From NCBI RefSeq assembly GCF_039524395.1, contig NZ_BAAAGO010000018.1: 64,000 nucleotides of DNA; one strand, written 5' to 3'. Shown in pieces: positions 19,460 through 27,064 of the stretch. The notes under the pieces were generated by a model that saw only the letters and a list, made by a program, of their open reading frames with translations, did not search any database and was not told where the DNA came from. Made by a program: the position numbers and the translations under genes. Origin of the DNA: Micropruina glycogenica (GTDB lineage: Bacteria; Actinomycetota; Actinomycetes; Propionibacteriales; Propionibacteriaceae). Numbering within the stretch: position 1 is the stretch's first letter; each line of letters begins with the position of its first letter.

Positions 19460-20236
19460 TCAACGCGGGCCGGGTAGATCGCGTCGCCCAATGCCGAGCC
19501 GACAACCGGCCAGGCCGAGGAGCCGGCGCCCGGCCATCACGCACAGCACGCTCCAGGGCACCAAAGAGGCCAGGGCCAGCACCATACCGACGGTGCCGAA
19601 CGAGGAGGGCACCAGCATCAGCACCCCGGCCGCCAGCGCCCAGGCTGCGGTGGCCCGGCTGAAGGCGGCCGACCGGCGCAGCAACCAGGCGAGGATCAGA
19701 AGTACCACAGCGCCCAGCAGGTAGTAGGTCACGAACGCCGTTCCGTTCCACCGGGCCAGTACCGCCTCACCGGCCGCTGCCAAGGCGGCACGCTCGTCGG
19801 CGGCTGCCGCGGCGTGAAGCCGGGCCAGGGTCAACAGGTCCAGGGCCGGGTTGGACGCTGTGTAGGCCGCCATCTGCAGTGTGCCCAGCCCCACGACCAG
19901 CGTCACCGCCGAGCGTGAGACCGGCCACAGCACGACCCCAAGACCCAGGTAGAGCAGCCAGGTCAGCAGGTTGTTCACCAGCAGCAGCACGTCCATCGAC
20001 AGCAGGCCGAGCACCGGGTTCTCGTTCATCAGCCCGAACACGTCCACGACGGTGTGCACCGGCGGCCACACGATGAACACGACGAGCTGCACCACGATCA
20101 GGGCGACCGAGCCGATCGCGGCGGACCCGCCGGTGCGCAGCAGGCCGGTCCAGCGCGCGAGCCGCGCGGACTGCGCCGGATCTTCAGCACCTGCCCCGAA
20201 ACCCGAGCCCTGAGGACGTTTCGGGTCGGCCTCCAT
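19460..20236 (-). CDS. membrane protein, DUF4386-like
   Basis: This protein of about 258 residues has an Arg-rich cytoplasmic start and about six membrane helices (for example AIGSVALIVVQLVVFIVWP and YYLLGAVVLLILAWLL). A loop, ARLHAAAAADERAALAAAGEAVLA, separates the helix groups. The pattern resembles DUF4386 proteins, but recognition is weak. A GTG at 20242 is an alternative start. It lies upstream of mtrA on the same strand, 46 bases away, and may be transcribed with it. Confidence 0.7.
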   Translation of the reverse strand: MEADPKRPQGSGFGAGAEDPAQSARLARWTGLLRTGGSAAIGSVALIVVQLVVFIVWPPVHTVVDVFGLMNENPVLGLLSMDVLLLVNNLLTWLLYLGLGVVLWPVSRSAVTLVVGLGTLQMAAYTASNPALDLLTLARLHAAAAADERAALAAAGEAVLARWNGTAFVTYYLLGAVVLLILAWLLRRSAAFSRATAAWALAAGVLMLVPSSFGTVGMVLALASLVPWSVLCVMAGRRLLGLAGCRLGIGRRDLPGPR

Positions 20237-20301
20237 GCCCACGCCGAAACTCTATCGACGGCAGCCGTGGCCGGTCGGCCGAGCGTCATCGCGCCCTCGG
20301 C

Positions 20302-20862
20302 TCAGTTCTGCTCCGGCGTCGCCGTCCACGTCGCAAGCAGCGCGAGCTCGCCGCCCTGCCGTCGCAGCACCCGGCGCCACAAGGTGTCGGGATCGGGGTC
20401 GTACACGTCGCCGTAGGAGGCCCGAACCACATGCCACCAGCCCTGTTCGAGCTCGTGTTCCAACTGCCCCGGCGCCCAGCCGGCGTAGCCGGCGAAGATG
20501 CGCAGGTCACGGTAGGCGCCCTCCGCGATCTCAACCGGGGTGTCGAGATGCAGCAATCCGACCGCGTCGAACAGTGAGCGCCAGCCCGGCGGCTCTTCTT
20601 CTGGACGCCGCGGCGACGCCAGGCAGATCGCGCCTTCTTGCGACACCGGACCACCCTCGAACAGCACCCGCGGCTCACTGACCAGGGGTGCCCAGGCGGG
20701 CAGGGCGCTGCGCAGGTCGATCGTCGCCTCGCGGTTCAGCACCACGCCGAGCGAACCCGACTCATCGGCGTCCAGCACGAGCACGACGGTCTGATCGAAG
20801 ATGCCGTCGCTCAACTCGGTGCTGGCCACCAGCAGCACGCCCACGGTTGCCTCGACGCTCAT
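20302..20862 (-). CDS. YqgE/AlgH-family protein (UPF0301)
   Basis: This 186-residue protein starts at the ATG at 20862 (MSVEATVGVLLVASTELSDG). The family signature is visible: a FDQTVVLVLDADESGSLGVVLNR start and FAGYAGWAPGQLEHEL in the middle. The biochemical role of this widespread family is unsettled; in Pseudomonas AlgH affects transcription of alginate genes. No membrane segment was seen. It is transcribed away from ssrA. Confidence 0.92.
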   Translation of the reverse strand: MSVEATVGVLLVASTELSDGIFDQTVVLVLDADESGSLGVVLNREATIDLRSALPAWAPLVSEPRVLFEGGPVSQEGAICLASPRRPEEEPPGWRSLFDAVGLLHLDTPVEIAEGAYRDLRIFAGYAGWAPGQLEHELEQGWWHVVRASYGDVYDPDPDTLWRRVLRRQGGELALLATWTATPEQN

Positions 20863-20958
20863 GACGATCGCCCGTCCATGCCCCCAGCATGCCATCGCGG
20901 CACAGACCCCCGCAGCGCCCTCCGGGGGGTGGCCGCCGTTGTCGGGACGACGCGCAAT

Positions 20959-20984
20959 GGGCCCCGCCGATTGCGGCGGGGCCC
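20959..20984 (-). terminator. terminator of ssrA
   Basis: The GC-rich hairpin GGGCCCCGCCG/CGGCGGGGCCC with a 4-base loop lies about 11 bases beyond the tmRNA 3' end on the minus strand. It is well placed to end ssrA transcription before yqgE. Confidence 0.75.
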
Positions 20985-20995
20985 CTTGCGGTGGG

Positions 20996-21360
20996 TGGAG
21001 GTGGGGGGAGTCGAACCCCCGTCCTCAGAAGGTGAACCAGGACTTCTCCGGGCGCAGTCGACCTGACGGTTTTCTCGGCTTCTACCCTCGGGTCAACACG
21101 TGGTAGCCAAGCCCAGTTCCAGTGAAGTCCCGAGCCGCCCCTGGAACCCAGGCGGCTCAGCAAGCCTTCTAAACGAGGCCAGTGATCGGACGGAAGGCTA
21201 CGCCCGGACTGACCCTTCGGTCACTGCTCAGGCAGCGAGAGCGAAGTCTGCGCGATTGGTTTCGGCAGTTATTGGTTGTGAGGAATCGTTAACGAGATGT
21301 GCCTCATCCTCGGCCCGCTTCGCCTGGGACTACCGTCCCGAGTCGAAACCAGTCACCCCC
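20996..21360 (-). ncRNA. ssrA: transfer-messenger RNA (tmRNA)
   Basis: The minus strand begins GGGGGTGACTGGTTTCGACT, the conserved tmRNA 5' end, and ends with a T-arm (GGGTTCGACTCCCCCC) and acceptor strand CACCTCC that pairs with the 5' GGGGGTG. The CCA is not encoded. The tag-coding frame runs from 21266 to 21231, stop at 21228-21230, giving AETNRADFALAA. It works with SmpB (33.8-34.3 kb) to free stalled ribosomes and mark the incomplete protein for proteolysis. The length of about 365 nt is typical. Confidence 0.95.
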
Positions 21361-21404
21361 TGTTGAGTTGTGCTCTCACCATCGCTGGTGAGCACTACAG
21401 CTTA

Positions 21405-22115
21405 TCAACGTCCGCGCTCGTTCAAAACTTCCAGCGGCACGACGCGGCGAATCGGGTTCGTCCACTCGGCACCCTTGCCGGCCATCACGGCGCCGATCAC
21501 GGTGAGCACCACCCAGATCGCGGTCCAGATGCCGGCGATCGGGTTGCCGTCGCCGGGGATGATCCAGCCCAGGGCGGCCACCACGATGCCGATCACGAAG
21601 GCGATCAACTGCCAGTTGAACGCCTTGGCCGCCTCGCGCCGGGTGTTCGAACCCTTGGCCGAGAGCGCCCAGACGACGGCCGGCCCGAACAGCCAGGTGA
21701 CGAACGGCAGCAGGTGCGCGACCACGGCCATCGTGGTGCCTCGCTCGGACATGCCCTGGCCGACCTGCTCCACGGTGCCGACGAAGGTCGGGCGGGTGCG
21801 CCCCTGCGCTGCACCGGGCTCGGCGTAGGCGGTGTGGTCGTACGACTGGGCGTACGGGCCGGGCTGGGCGTACGGGCCGGGCTGGGCGTAGGGGCCGGGC
21901 TGGGCGTAAGCATTGGTGGCGCCGGACGGCAGCGGGCCGTCCGTGGCGGCGGCGAGCTCGTCGAGCCGCTCGGCCGCGATCACCCGCGACATGCGGGCCT
22001 CGAGTTCGGCCGCGTCGATCCGACCGAGCTGATGTGCTTCGCGCAGCCGCTGCTCGGCGCGGTCGCGATCGGTCTTGGACACGCTGTCGACGGGGGCGAA
22101 GAAGTCGTTGGTCAT
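21405..22115 (-). CDS. DUF1707 and DUF4870 domain membrane protein
   Basis: This 236-residue protein starts at the ATG at 22115. The N-terminal DUF1707 (about 10-65: KTDRDRAEQRLREAHQLGRIDAAELEARM) is common in actinobacterial membrane proteins. A repeat of YAQPGP (four near-copies) follows, then a DUF4870 domain with about three helices (about 130-225, including AFNWQLIAFVIGIVVAALGW). The function is unknown. The Tyr/Pro/Gly/Gln linker resembles those of other cell-envelope or division-associated actinobacterial proteins, but no role can be assigned. Confidence 0.85.
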   Translation of the reverse strand: MTNDFFAPVDSVSKTDRDRAEQRLREAHQLGRIDAAELEARMSRVIAAERLDELAAATDGPLPSGATNAYAQPGPYAQPGPYAQPGPYAQSYDHTAYAEPGAAQGRTRPTFVGTVEQVGQGMSERGTTMAVVAHLLPFVTWLFGPAVVWALSAKGSNTRREAAKAFNWQLIAFVIGIVVAALGWIIPGDGNPIAGIWTAIWVVLTVIGAVMAGKGAEWTNPIRRVVPLEVLNERGR

Positions 22116-22246
22116 GCCCACCAGCATCGTCGCCGGGCGGCGGCGAAGGTATCGGGCCGCCCCCTGCTCGGGCCCCGACCCGACCGGTCAGGGTTACGGT
22201 GCGCCAGGCGTGGTCAGGGTCGGCCGACACACCCTAGGGTGCCGGT

Positions 22247-23011
22247 ATGCCCAACACCCTGGAGTTCGCCGACCTCGGCGAAGCGATCGGCAACGCCACC
22301 GCCGTGCTGCGCAACAACGCCGCCAGCGCCGGCCTCGCGGTGGCCGTGCCAACCTGCCCCGGGTGGACGATGCACGACCTGCTCGCCCACCAGGGCATGG
22401 TGCACCGCTGGGCGGCCGCCAAAGTGCGCGACGAGCCCACTCGTCACGATCCTGAGGTGCTCGCCGAGGCCGCGGCGTCCGACGATCTGCTGCAGTGGCT
22501 CGATGACGGCATGGTCGACCTGCTCAACGCGCTCGCCGGGGCCCCGGACGACCTCGAGGTGCCGTTCTTCCTGATGGACGCGCCCGCGCCGCGCCAGGCC
22601 TGGACCAGGCGGCAGGCGCACGAGACGACGATCCACGGGGTCGACGCGATGGCGGCCCGGCTGGGCCGGGCACCCCTGCCCCAGGAGCTGTGGTTCTCCC
22701 CCGCCCTGGCCCGCGACGGCATCGACGAGCTGCTGATGGGGTTCACCGGGCTGGCGCACTACGGGTTGACCCTGCCCCGCCCGGCCCGGGTCAGCGTGCA
22801 GACCGACGACGGCCTGGGCGCCTGGACGGTCGCGATCGGGCCGGACGGCGCGGTGCCCGCCAGCGGCGCCCACCCCGATGCCGACACGGTGCTCACCGGC
22901 TCGGCGCGCGGCCTGTACACCGGCCTGTGGAACCGCGGCGACGCCTTCACCACCCACGGCGACCCTGAGCCGCTGCGCTTCCTGCGCGAGCAGCTGCGGG
23001 TGGCTCGCTAG
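22247..23011 (+). CDS. maleylpyruvate isomerase family mycothiol-dependent enzyme
   Basis: This 254-residue protein has the MDMPI N-terminal DinB-like helical domain (VAVPTCPGWTMHDLLAHQGMVHRWAA), with histidines placed to bind a metal (including His in AHQGMVHRW and a later HETTIHGVDA), and an SCP-2-like C-terminal domain. Family members use mycothiol as a thiol cofactor in isomerisation or detoxification. The substrate here is unknown. It is divergent from the DUF1707 gene and monocistronic. Confidence 0.85.
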   Translation: MPNTLEFADLGEAIGNATAVLRNNAASAGLAVAVPTCPGWTMHDLLAHQGMVHRWAAAKVRDEPTRHDPEVLAEAAASDDLLQWLDDGMVDLLNALAGAPDDLEVPFFLMDAPAPRQAWTRRQAHETTIHGVDAMAARLGRAPLPQELWFSPALARDGIDELLMGFTGLAHYGLTLPRPARVSVQTDDGLGAWTVAIGPDGAVPASGAHPDADTVLTGSARGLYTGLWNRGDAFTTHGDPEPLRFLREQLRVAR

Positions 23012-23019
23012 CCTTCGCC

Positions 23020-24420
23020 TCAGTCGTTGCGGCGTACCTGGGTCGACAGCGCGCGGGCCCGCAGCGGACGGGTCGCTTCGGCGGCGAGCACCGTGAGCAG
23101 TGTCGCGCCGACGAGACTGCCGGCCAGCACGAGCAGGCTGGACGGGCCGAGCGCAAACCGCTGCGGAAACGTCGCCGTGAACGGCAGCGCGGCCAGCACC
23201 CCGAGCCCCATCGACAGCACCAACGTGCTCAGCAGGGGCACCATCACCTGGTGCCGGCGGGCGGCCGCGTCGAGGCTGCGCGGCACGCCGATGCGGTCGA
23301 GGGCCACGAGCTCGTCGGCTCGGTCGACCACGTCGGAGCATTGGGCCAGCGCGGTGGACGCCGCTCCCACGATCAGCGCGATCACCAGGGTGACCACGGC
23401 GCCGGTGCGAATGTCTGTGAGCAGCATCAGGTTGAGTTCGTCGACGCCGGCCAGCACCGACGAGTCGAGCGGAATCACGCACAGCATGCCGACGACCGCC
23501 CCGGTCAGCGCCAACGACGACACGTTGCGCCACGCGGCCTTCGGGTCGGCGGCGATGCGCCGGTTGCCGAGCAGCCAGGCCGGCGAACCCACCCGCAGCC
23601 CAACCCTGGCCAGCACCTGCAGCAACCACGGCGCGATCAGGTTGACCATCGCGATGCCGAAGCCCAACAGCCCGACGAACACCAGCCCGCCGATCAGTGC
23701 GCCGCTCGAGCCGGTGATGACGCGTCCACCCACCACGATGGCGACGACACCCACGGCCAGGGCGGCAACGCGCCAGGCGCGCAGCCTCGGCGTGGTCTGC
23801 TGACGGGCCACGCCGAGCGGCGAGATGCGCACCCGGCTGAGCCCGAGCGCCGTCGACGCGGCCGCGAGGGCCAGCAGCACGGCCGCCACCCCGAGCCACA
23901 GGTACCAGGGCAGCACCAGTTCGGCGAGCGAGAAGGTGGTGCCCTGAAACCTCAGCATGGCGAGCAGCGGCAGGCTGAGTGCCCACGCGGCCGCGCCCAC
24001 CAGCAGGCCCACCGCAGCCTGCACCACGCTCTCGATCACCGACATCGTGACCACCTGACCGCCGGTCATACCGACCAGCCGCAGGGCCGCCAACCGCCGG
24101 GCCCGACCGCGGGCACCCAGTCGCGCGGCGGCCCCGCCGAGCGACAGCACCGGAGCGATCAGCAGCGCGCACGCGATGCCGGCCAGAATCACGTAGGTGT
24201 TGGTCATCAACGTGACGGTTTCGGTGTCGAAGGCCGCAAGGCTCTGGGGCGGTGCGACGCGCCGCTGCGCGAACGCCCACGTGCCCGAGGTCACCACGAA
24301 GGCCATCCAGGCGGTGACCGCGAAGGCCAGCACGGCGAAACCGTCGAGCACGCCGGCCCCGCGCGCGTCCCGCAGCCGGGCCCGGGCCAACCGGGTCGAC
24401 AAGCCGATCGTCGTCGTCAT
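23020..24420 (-). CDS. FtsX-like ABC transporter permease
   Basis: This 466-residue permease has two FtsX-type four-helix bundles separated by a soluble loop. The helices include VILAGIACALLIAPVLSLGG and LVIALIVGAASTALAQC. It is three bases downstream of the ABC ATPase and clearly forms one transporter with it. The size and layout resemble MacB-like/BceAB-like exporters rather than the division FtsX. The substrate is unknown. The divergent two-component system suggests an inducible role in envelope stress or antimicrobial response. Confidence 0.88.
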   Translation of the reverse strand: MTTTIGLSTRLARARLRDARGAGVLDGFAVLAFAVTAWMAFVVTSGTWAFAQRRVAPPQSLAAFDTETVTLMTNTYVILAGIACALLIAPVLSLGGAAARLGARGRARRLAALRLVGMTGGQVVTMSVIESVVQAAVGLLVGAAAWALSLPLLAMLRFQGTTFSLAELVLPWYLWLGVAAVLLALAAASTALGLSRVRISPLGVARQQTTPRLRAWRVAALAVGVVAIVVGGRVITGSSGALIGGLVFVGLLGFGIAMVNLIAPWLLQVLARVGLRVGSPAWLLGNRRIAADPKAAWRNVSSLALTGAVVGMLCVIPLDSSVLAGVDELNLMLLTDIRTGAVVTLVIALIVGAASTALAQCSDVVDRADELVALDRIGVPRSLDAAARRHQVMVPLLSTLVLSMGLGVLAALPFTATFPQRFALGPSSLLVLAGSLVGATLLTVLAAEATRPLRARALSTQVRRND

Positions 24421-24423
24421 GGT

Positions 24424-25137
24424 TCAGGCCTCCGTGCGGGTGTCGCTGTGCACCAGGGCGTCACGAATCTCGATCAGTCGCTCGCACCAGCGGGCGACCT
24501 GAAGGTCGTGCGTGACCAGCACCAGGGTCGAACCCGTCATGCGCGCCGTGGCGCGCAGGATCTGCATCACCTCGTGCCCGGTGGCCTGGTCGAGCGCTCC
24601 GGTGGGCTCGTCGGCGAAGATCACCGACGGCGCGTGAATCAGCGCCCGGGCGATGGCGACCCGCTGCGCCTGGCCGCCCGACAGCTCCCCCGGCCTGCGC
24701 CCGCCGATGCCCGGCAGGCCGAGCCGCGCCAGCCAGTCGTCCGCCTGCCGCAGCGCCGCCCCGCGCGGCACGCCGGTCAACAGCAGCGGCAGGGCCACGT
24801 TCTCGCGGGCGGGCAACTCGCCGATCAGCTGGCCGTCTTGAAACACGAAGCCGAAGCGCTGCAGGCGCAGCCGTGACCGATGGGCGTCCGAAAGGGCCGA
24901 GAGCTCGACCGCGCCGAGCGTCACCCGGCCCTCGTCGGGCGGCAGAATGCCCGACAGGCAGTGCAGCAGGGTCGATTTGCCCGAGCCGGACGGGCCCATG
25001 ATGGCCACGCTCTCACCCGGGGCGATGTGCACATTCACCCCGCCGAGCGCCACCACCTGCCCGTAGCGCTTGACCAGGCCGTCTGCGGTGAGCGGATCGA
25101 CCCGATGTCGGGTGGGTGCGGTGTCTGTGATCGTCAT
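24424..25137 (-). CDS. ABC transporter ATP-binding protein
   Basis: This 237-residue MacB/LolD-type ATPase starts at the ATG at 25137 (MTITDTAPTRHR). It has Walker A GPSGSGKST, Q-loop GFVFQDGQLIGEL, signature LSGGQAQR, Walker B VIFADEPTGALD and H-loop VTHD. It pairs with the FtsX-like permease. The long open frame upstream (to 25983) is antisense to the kinase gene and is not coding. Its start is 99 bases from the divergent kinase start, with an inverted repeat between. Confidence 0.93.
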   Translation of the reverse strand: MTITDTAPTRHRVDPLTADGLVKRYGQVVALGGVNVHIAPGESVAIMGPSGSGKSTLLHCLSGILPPDEGRVTLGAVELSALSDAHRSRLRLQRFGFVFQDGQLIGELPARENVALPLLLTGVPRGAALRQADDWLARLGLPGIGGRRPGELSGGQAQRVAIARALIHAPSVIFADEPTGALDQATGHEVMQILRATARMTGSTLVLVTHDLQVARWCERLIEIRDALVHSDTRTEA

Positions 25138-25193
25138 GCCTCCATTCGACCCGCTGGCGTTGACCTCGACCATGGTGCCAGCCGCCCGATCGG

Positions 25194-25211
25194 GGTGGAG
25201 CCAGCTCCACC
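25194..25211. promoter_or_regulatory. perfect inverted repeat in the divergent ABC/two-component intergenic region
   Basis: GGTGGAGC-CA-GCTCCACC (8-bp arms, 2-bp spacer) sits between the ABC ATPase start (25137, minus) and the histidine kinase start (25237, plus). Its position and symmetry suggest a dimeric regulator binding site, most simply the adjacent NarL-type response regulator. This is inferred from position, not from a known consensus. Confidence 0.5.
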
Positions 25212-25236
25212 ATCGGCGCCCGGCGGGGTCGATAGG

Positions 25237-26184
25237 GTGGCCCGGGTGAACGGTGCGGTGCGTCCTCGGTGGGCGCTGTGCGGCCTGCAGCTGGCCTCGG
25301 TCGCGGCCGGCGGCCTGTCGTGGCTGGCGGTGGCGGTCCTGCTGCGGCCGGCCGGCGACGTGGCGCTGTGGGCGATGCTGCTGGGCGTGCTCGGGGTGGC
25401 CGGCGCCTGCTGGCTGGAGGTGATCAAGACGCGTTCGATCGCCCGGGCCGCGAACCCGCCGGTCACCCTGCCCTACGCCGACCAGGTGCAGGCGCTGACC
25501 AGGTCGCGGCTGCGCATCGTCGAGGCGTTCGAGCTCGAGCGCACCCGCATCGAGCGCGACCTGCACGACGGGGCGCAGCAGTATCTGGTCTCGGCCTCGA
25601 TGAAGGTGGGCGAGGTCACGCTGGCCCTGGCCTCGCCGGCGCGGGCGACCGATGCGGACCGGCTGCGGGCGGCGGTGCCGCTGCTGGAGCGGGCTCAGGA
25701 CGAGGTCGACCTGGCCCTGCGGGCGTTGCGCGACACCGTCGCGGGCGTGCATTCCCGGTTGCTGGCCCAGCGCGGGCTCGAGGCCGCGGTGCGCGAACTC
25801 GCCGCCCGGCTCTCGACCGGCGCCGGAGCAATCGAGGTGCGGGTGCCGCACCCGCTGCCCGAGGTGCCCGCGGGGGTTGCCTCGGCGGCCTGGTTCTTCG
25901 CCGCCGAGGCCCTGACCAACGCGGCCAAGTACGCGGCCGGCGCGCAGGTCAGCGTGGTGCTGGCCGCCGACCGGTTTCTGCACGTCAGCGTGGTCGACGA
26001 CGGACCTGGTGGTGCCCGCATCACCGAAGGCGGCGGCCTGGACGGCATGCGCGAGCGGTTGGCCGCCTTCGGCGGCCAGATCTCCGTCTCGAGCCCGTCC
26101 GGCGGCCCGACTACGGTGAGCGCGCGGATTCCGCTGCTGCTGGAGGCGGGCCGGCCCTCACTCGGTTCGGCGGGCCGCTCGTGA
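25237..26184 (+). CDS. NarL-type sensor histidine kinase
   Basis: This 315-residue kinase starts at the GTG at 25237 (a GTG at 25246 is possible). Two N-terminal membrane helices with almost no extracellular loop (about 10-60) fit an intramembrane-sensing kinase. HisKA_3 (ERTRIERDLHDGAQQYLV, His110) and a HATPase (AEALTNAAKYAAGA; DDGPGG; GLDGMRERL) follow. It is coupled by GTGA overlap to the response regulator. Such kinases often control neighbouring ABC exporters. Confidence 0.92.
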   Translation: MARVNGAVRPRWALCGLQLASVAAGGLSWLAVAVLLRPAGDVALWAMLLGVLGVAGACWLEVIKTRSIARAANPPVTLPYADQVQALTRSRLRIVEAFELERTRIERDLHDGAQQYLVSASMKVGEVTLALASPARATDADRLRAAVPLLERAQDEVDLALRALRDTVAGVHSRLLAQRGLEAAVRELAARLSTGAGAIEVRVPHPLPEVPAGVASAAWFFAAEALTNAAKYAAGAQVSVVLAADRFLHVSVVDDGPGGARITEGGGLDGMRERLAAFGGQISVSSPSGGPTTVSARIPLLLEAGRPSLGSAGRS

Positions 26185-26849
26185 GGGTGATCGTCGCCGA
26201 CGACTCGGCCCTGCTGCGCGAGGGCATCGCGGGACTGCTGGAGCGCCAGGGGCACGAGGTGGTGGCCCAGGCCGCCGGTGCCGACGAGCTGCTGGCCGTG
26301 GTGGCACACCACGCGGCGGCGGGCGTGGACGTGGTGATCACCGACGTGCGCATGCCGCCCGACTACACCGACGACGGCCTGCGGGCCGCGCTACGGATCA
26401 GGGCCGACCACCCCGCGATCGGCATTCTGGTGGTGAGCCAGTACGTGGCCCCCGAATACGCCCATCAGCTGTTCGGGCCCGAGGGGGGCCCGCCCGGCAC
26501 CCTCGGCGGCCTGGGTTACCTGCTGAAAGACCGGGTGGCGCGGGTGGCGGACTTCCTGCGTTCGCTGGCGGTGGTCGCCGCGGGCGGCGTGGTGATCGAC
26601 CCAGATGTGGCCACTCGGCTGCTGCACCGCACCTCGCCGCGACTGGCGGCCCTCACCCCCCGCGAGTTCGAGGTGCTGGAGCTGATGGCCCGCGGTCTGT
26701 CGAACGCGGCCATCGCCGAGCAACTGCACCTGTCGGCCGGCGCGGTGAGCAAGCACGTGGCCGGGGTGTTCGCCAAGTTGCAGCTGGGCCCCGACCAGGA
26801 CAACCGCCGTGTTCGAGCGGTACTCGAGTTCCTGTCGGCGCAGAACTGA
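26181..26849 (+). CDS. NarL/LuxR-family response regulator
   Basis: This 222-residue protein starts at the GTG at 26181, overlapping the kinase stop. The receiver has ADDSALLREG, Asp55 in VITDVRMPPDYTDDG, and Lys in YLLKDRV. The C-terminal LuxR helix-turn-helix reads LTPREFEVLELMARGLSNAAIAEQLHLSAGAVSKHV. It is the partner of the upstream kinase and the most likely regulator of the divergent ABC transporter. Confidence 0.93.
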   Translation: MRVIVADDSALLREGIAGLLERQGHEVVAQAAGADELLAVVAHHAAAGVDVVITDVRMPPDYTDDGLRAALRIRADHPAIGILVVSQYVAPEYAHQLFGPEGGPPGTLGGLGYLLKDRVARVADFLRSLAVVAAGGVVIDPDVATRLLHRTSPRLAALTPREFEVLELMARGLSNAAIAEQLHLSAGAVSKHVAGVFAKLQLGPDQDNRRVRAVLEFLSAQN

Positions 26850-26869
26850 AGACCCGCAGACAGGCCGAA

Positions 26870-27060
26870 CTGGCCGAGCCTGTCGAGCTGGCCGCCACCA
26901 CCGTCATCCCGGGCTTGACCCGGGATCTCACGACCGCAAAGCGTCAGAGGTCTCGACAAGCTCGACCAGCGAGATCCCGGCGTCCGCCGGGATGACGGAT
27001 GGCGGGAGGTGGGAACCATCCCAACTCCCGCCACCCAATCGGTCTCGACAAGCTCGACCA
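26870..27060. repeat. cluster of two repeat families downstream of the response regulator
   Basis: Two REP-like palindromes of the CGTCATCCCGG...CCGGGATCTC type are at 26902-26931 and, inverted, 26971-26998. Copies of TCTCGACAAGCTCGACCA are at 26951-26968 and 27043-27060, with a diverged one at 26870-26891. No gene is present. Confidence 0.85.
27000..27033. terminator. terminator hairpin between the response regulator and the GH81 gene
   Basis: TGGCGGGAGGTGGGA (27000-27014) pairs with 27019-27033 over 15 bp with one mismatch, with a 4-base loop. It sits between convergent transcription units and partly overlaps the repeat cluster. Confidence 0.65.
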
Positions 27061-27064
27061 GCCG

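Noticed and set aside
20863..20995. 6S RNA or other ncRNA beside ssrA
   Set aside because: Only the terminator hairpin is visible between yqgE and ssrA; nothing else resembles a known RNA.
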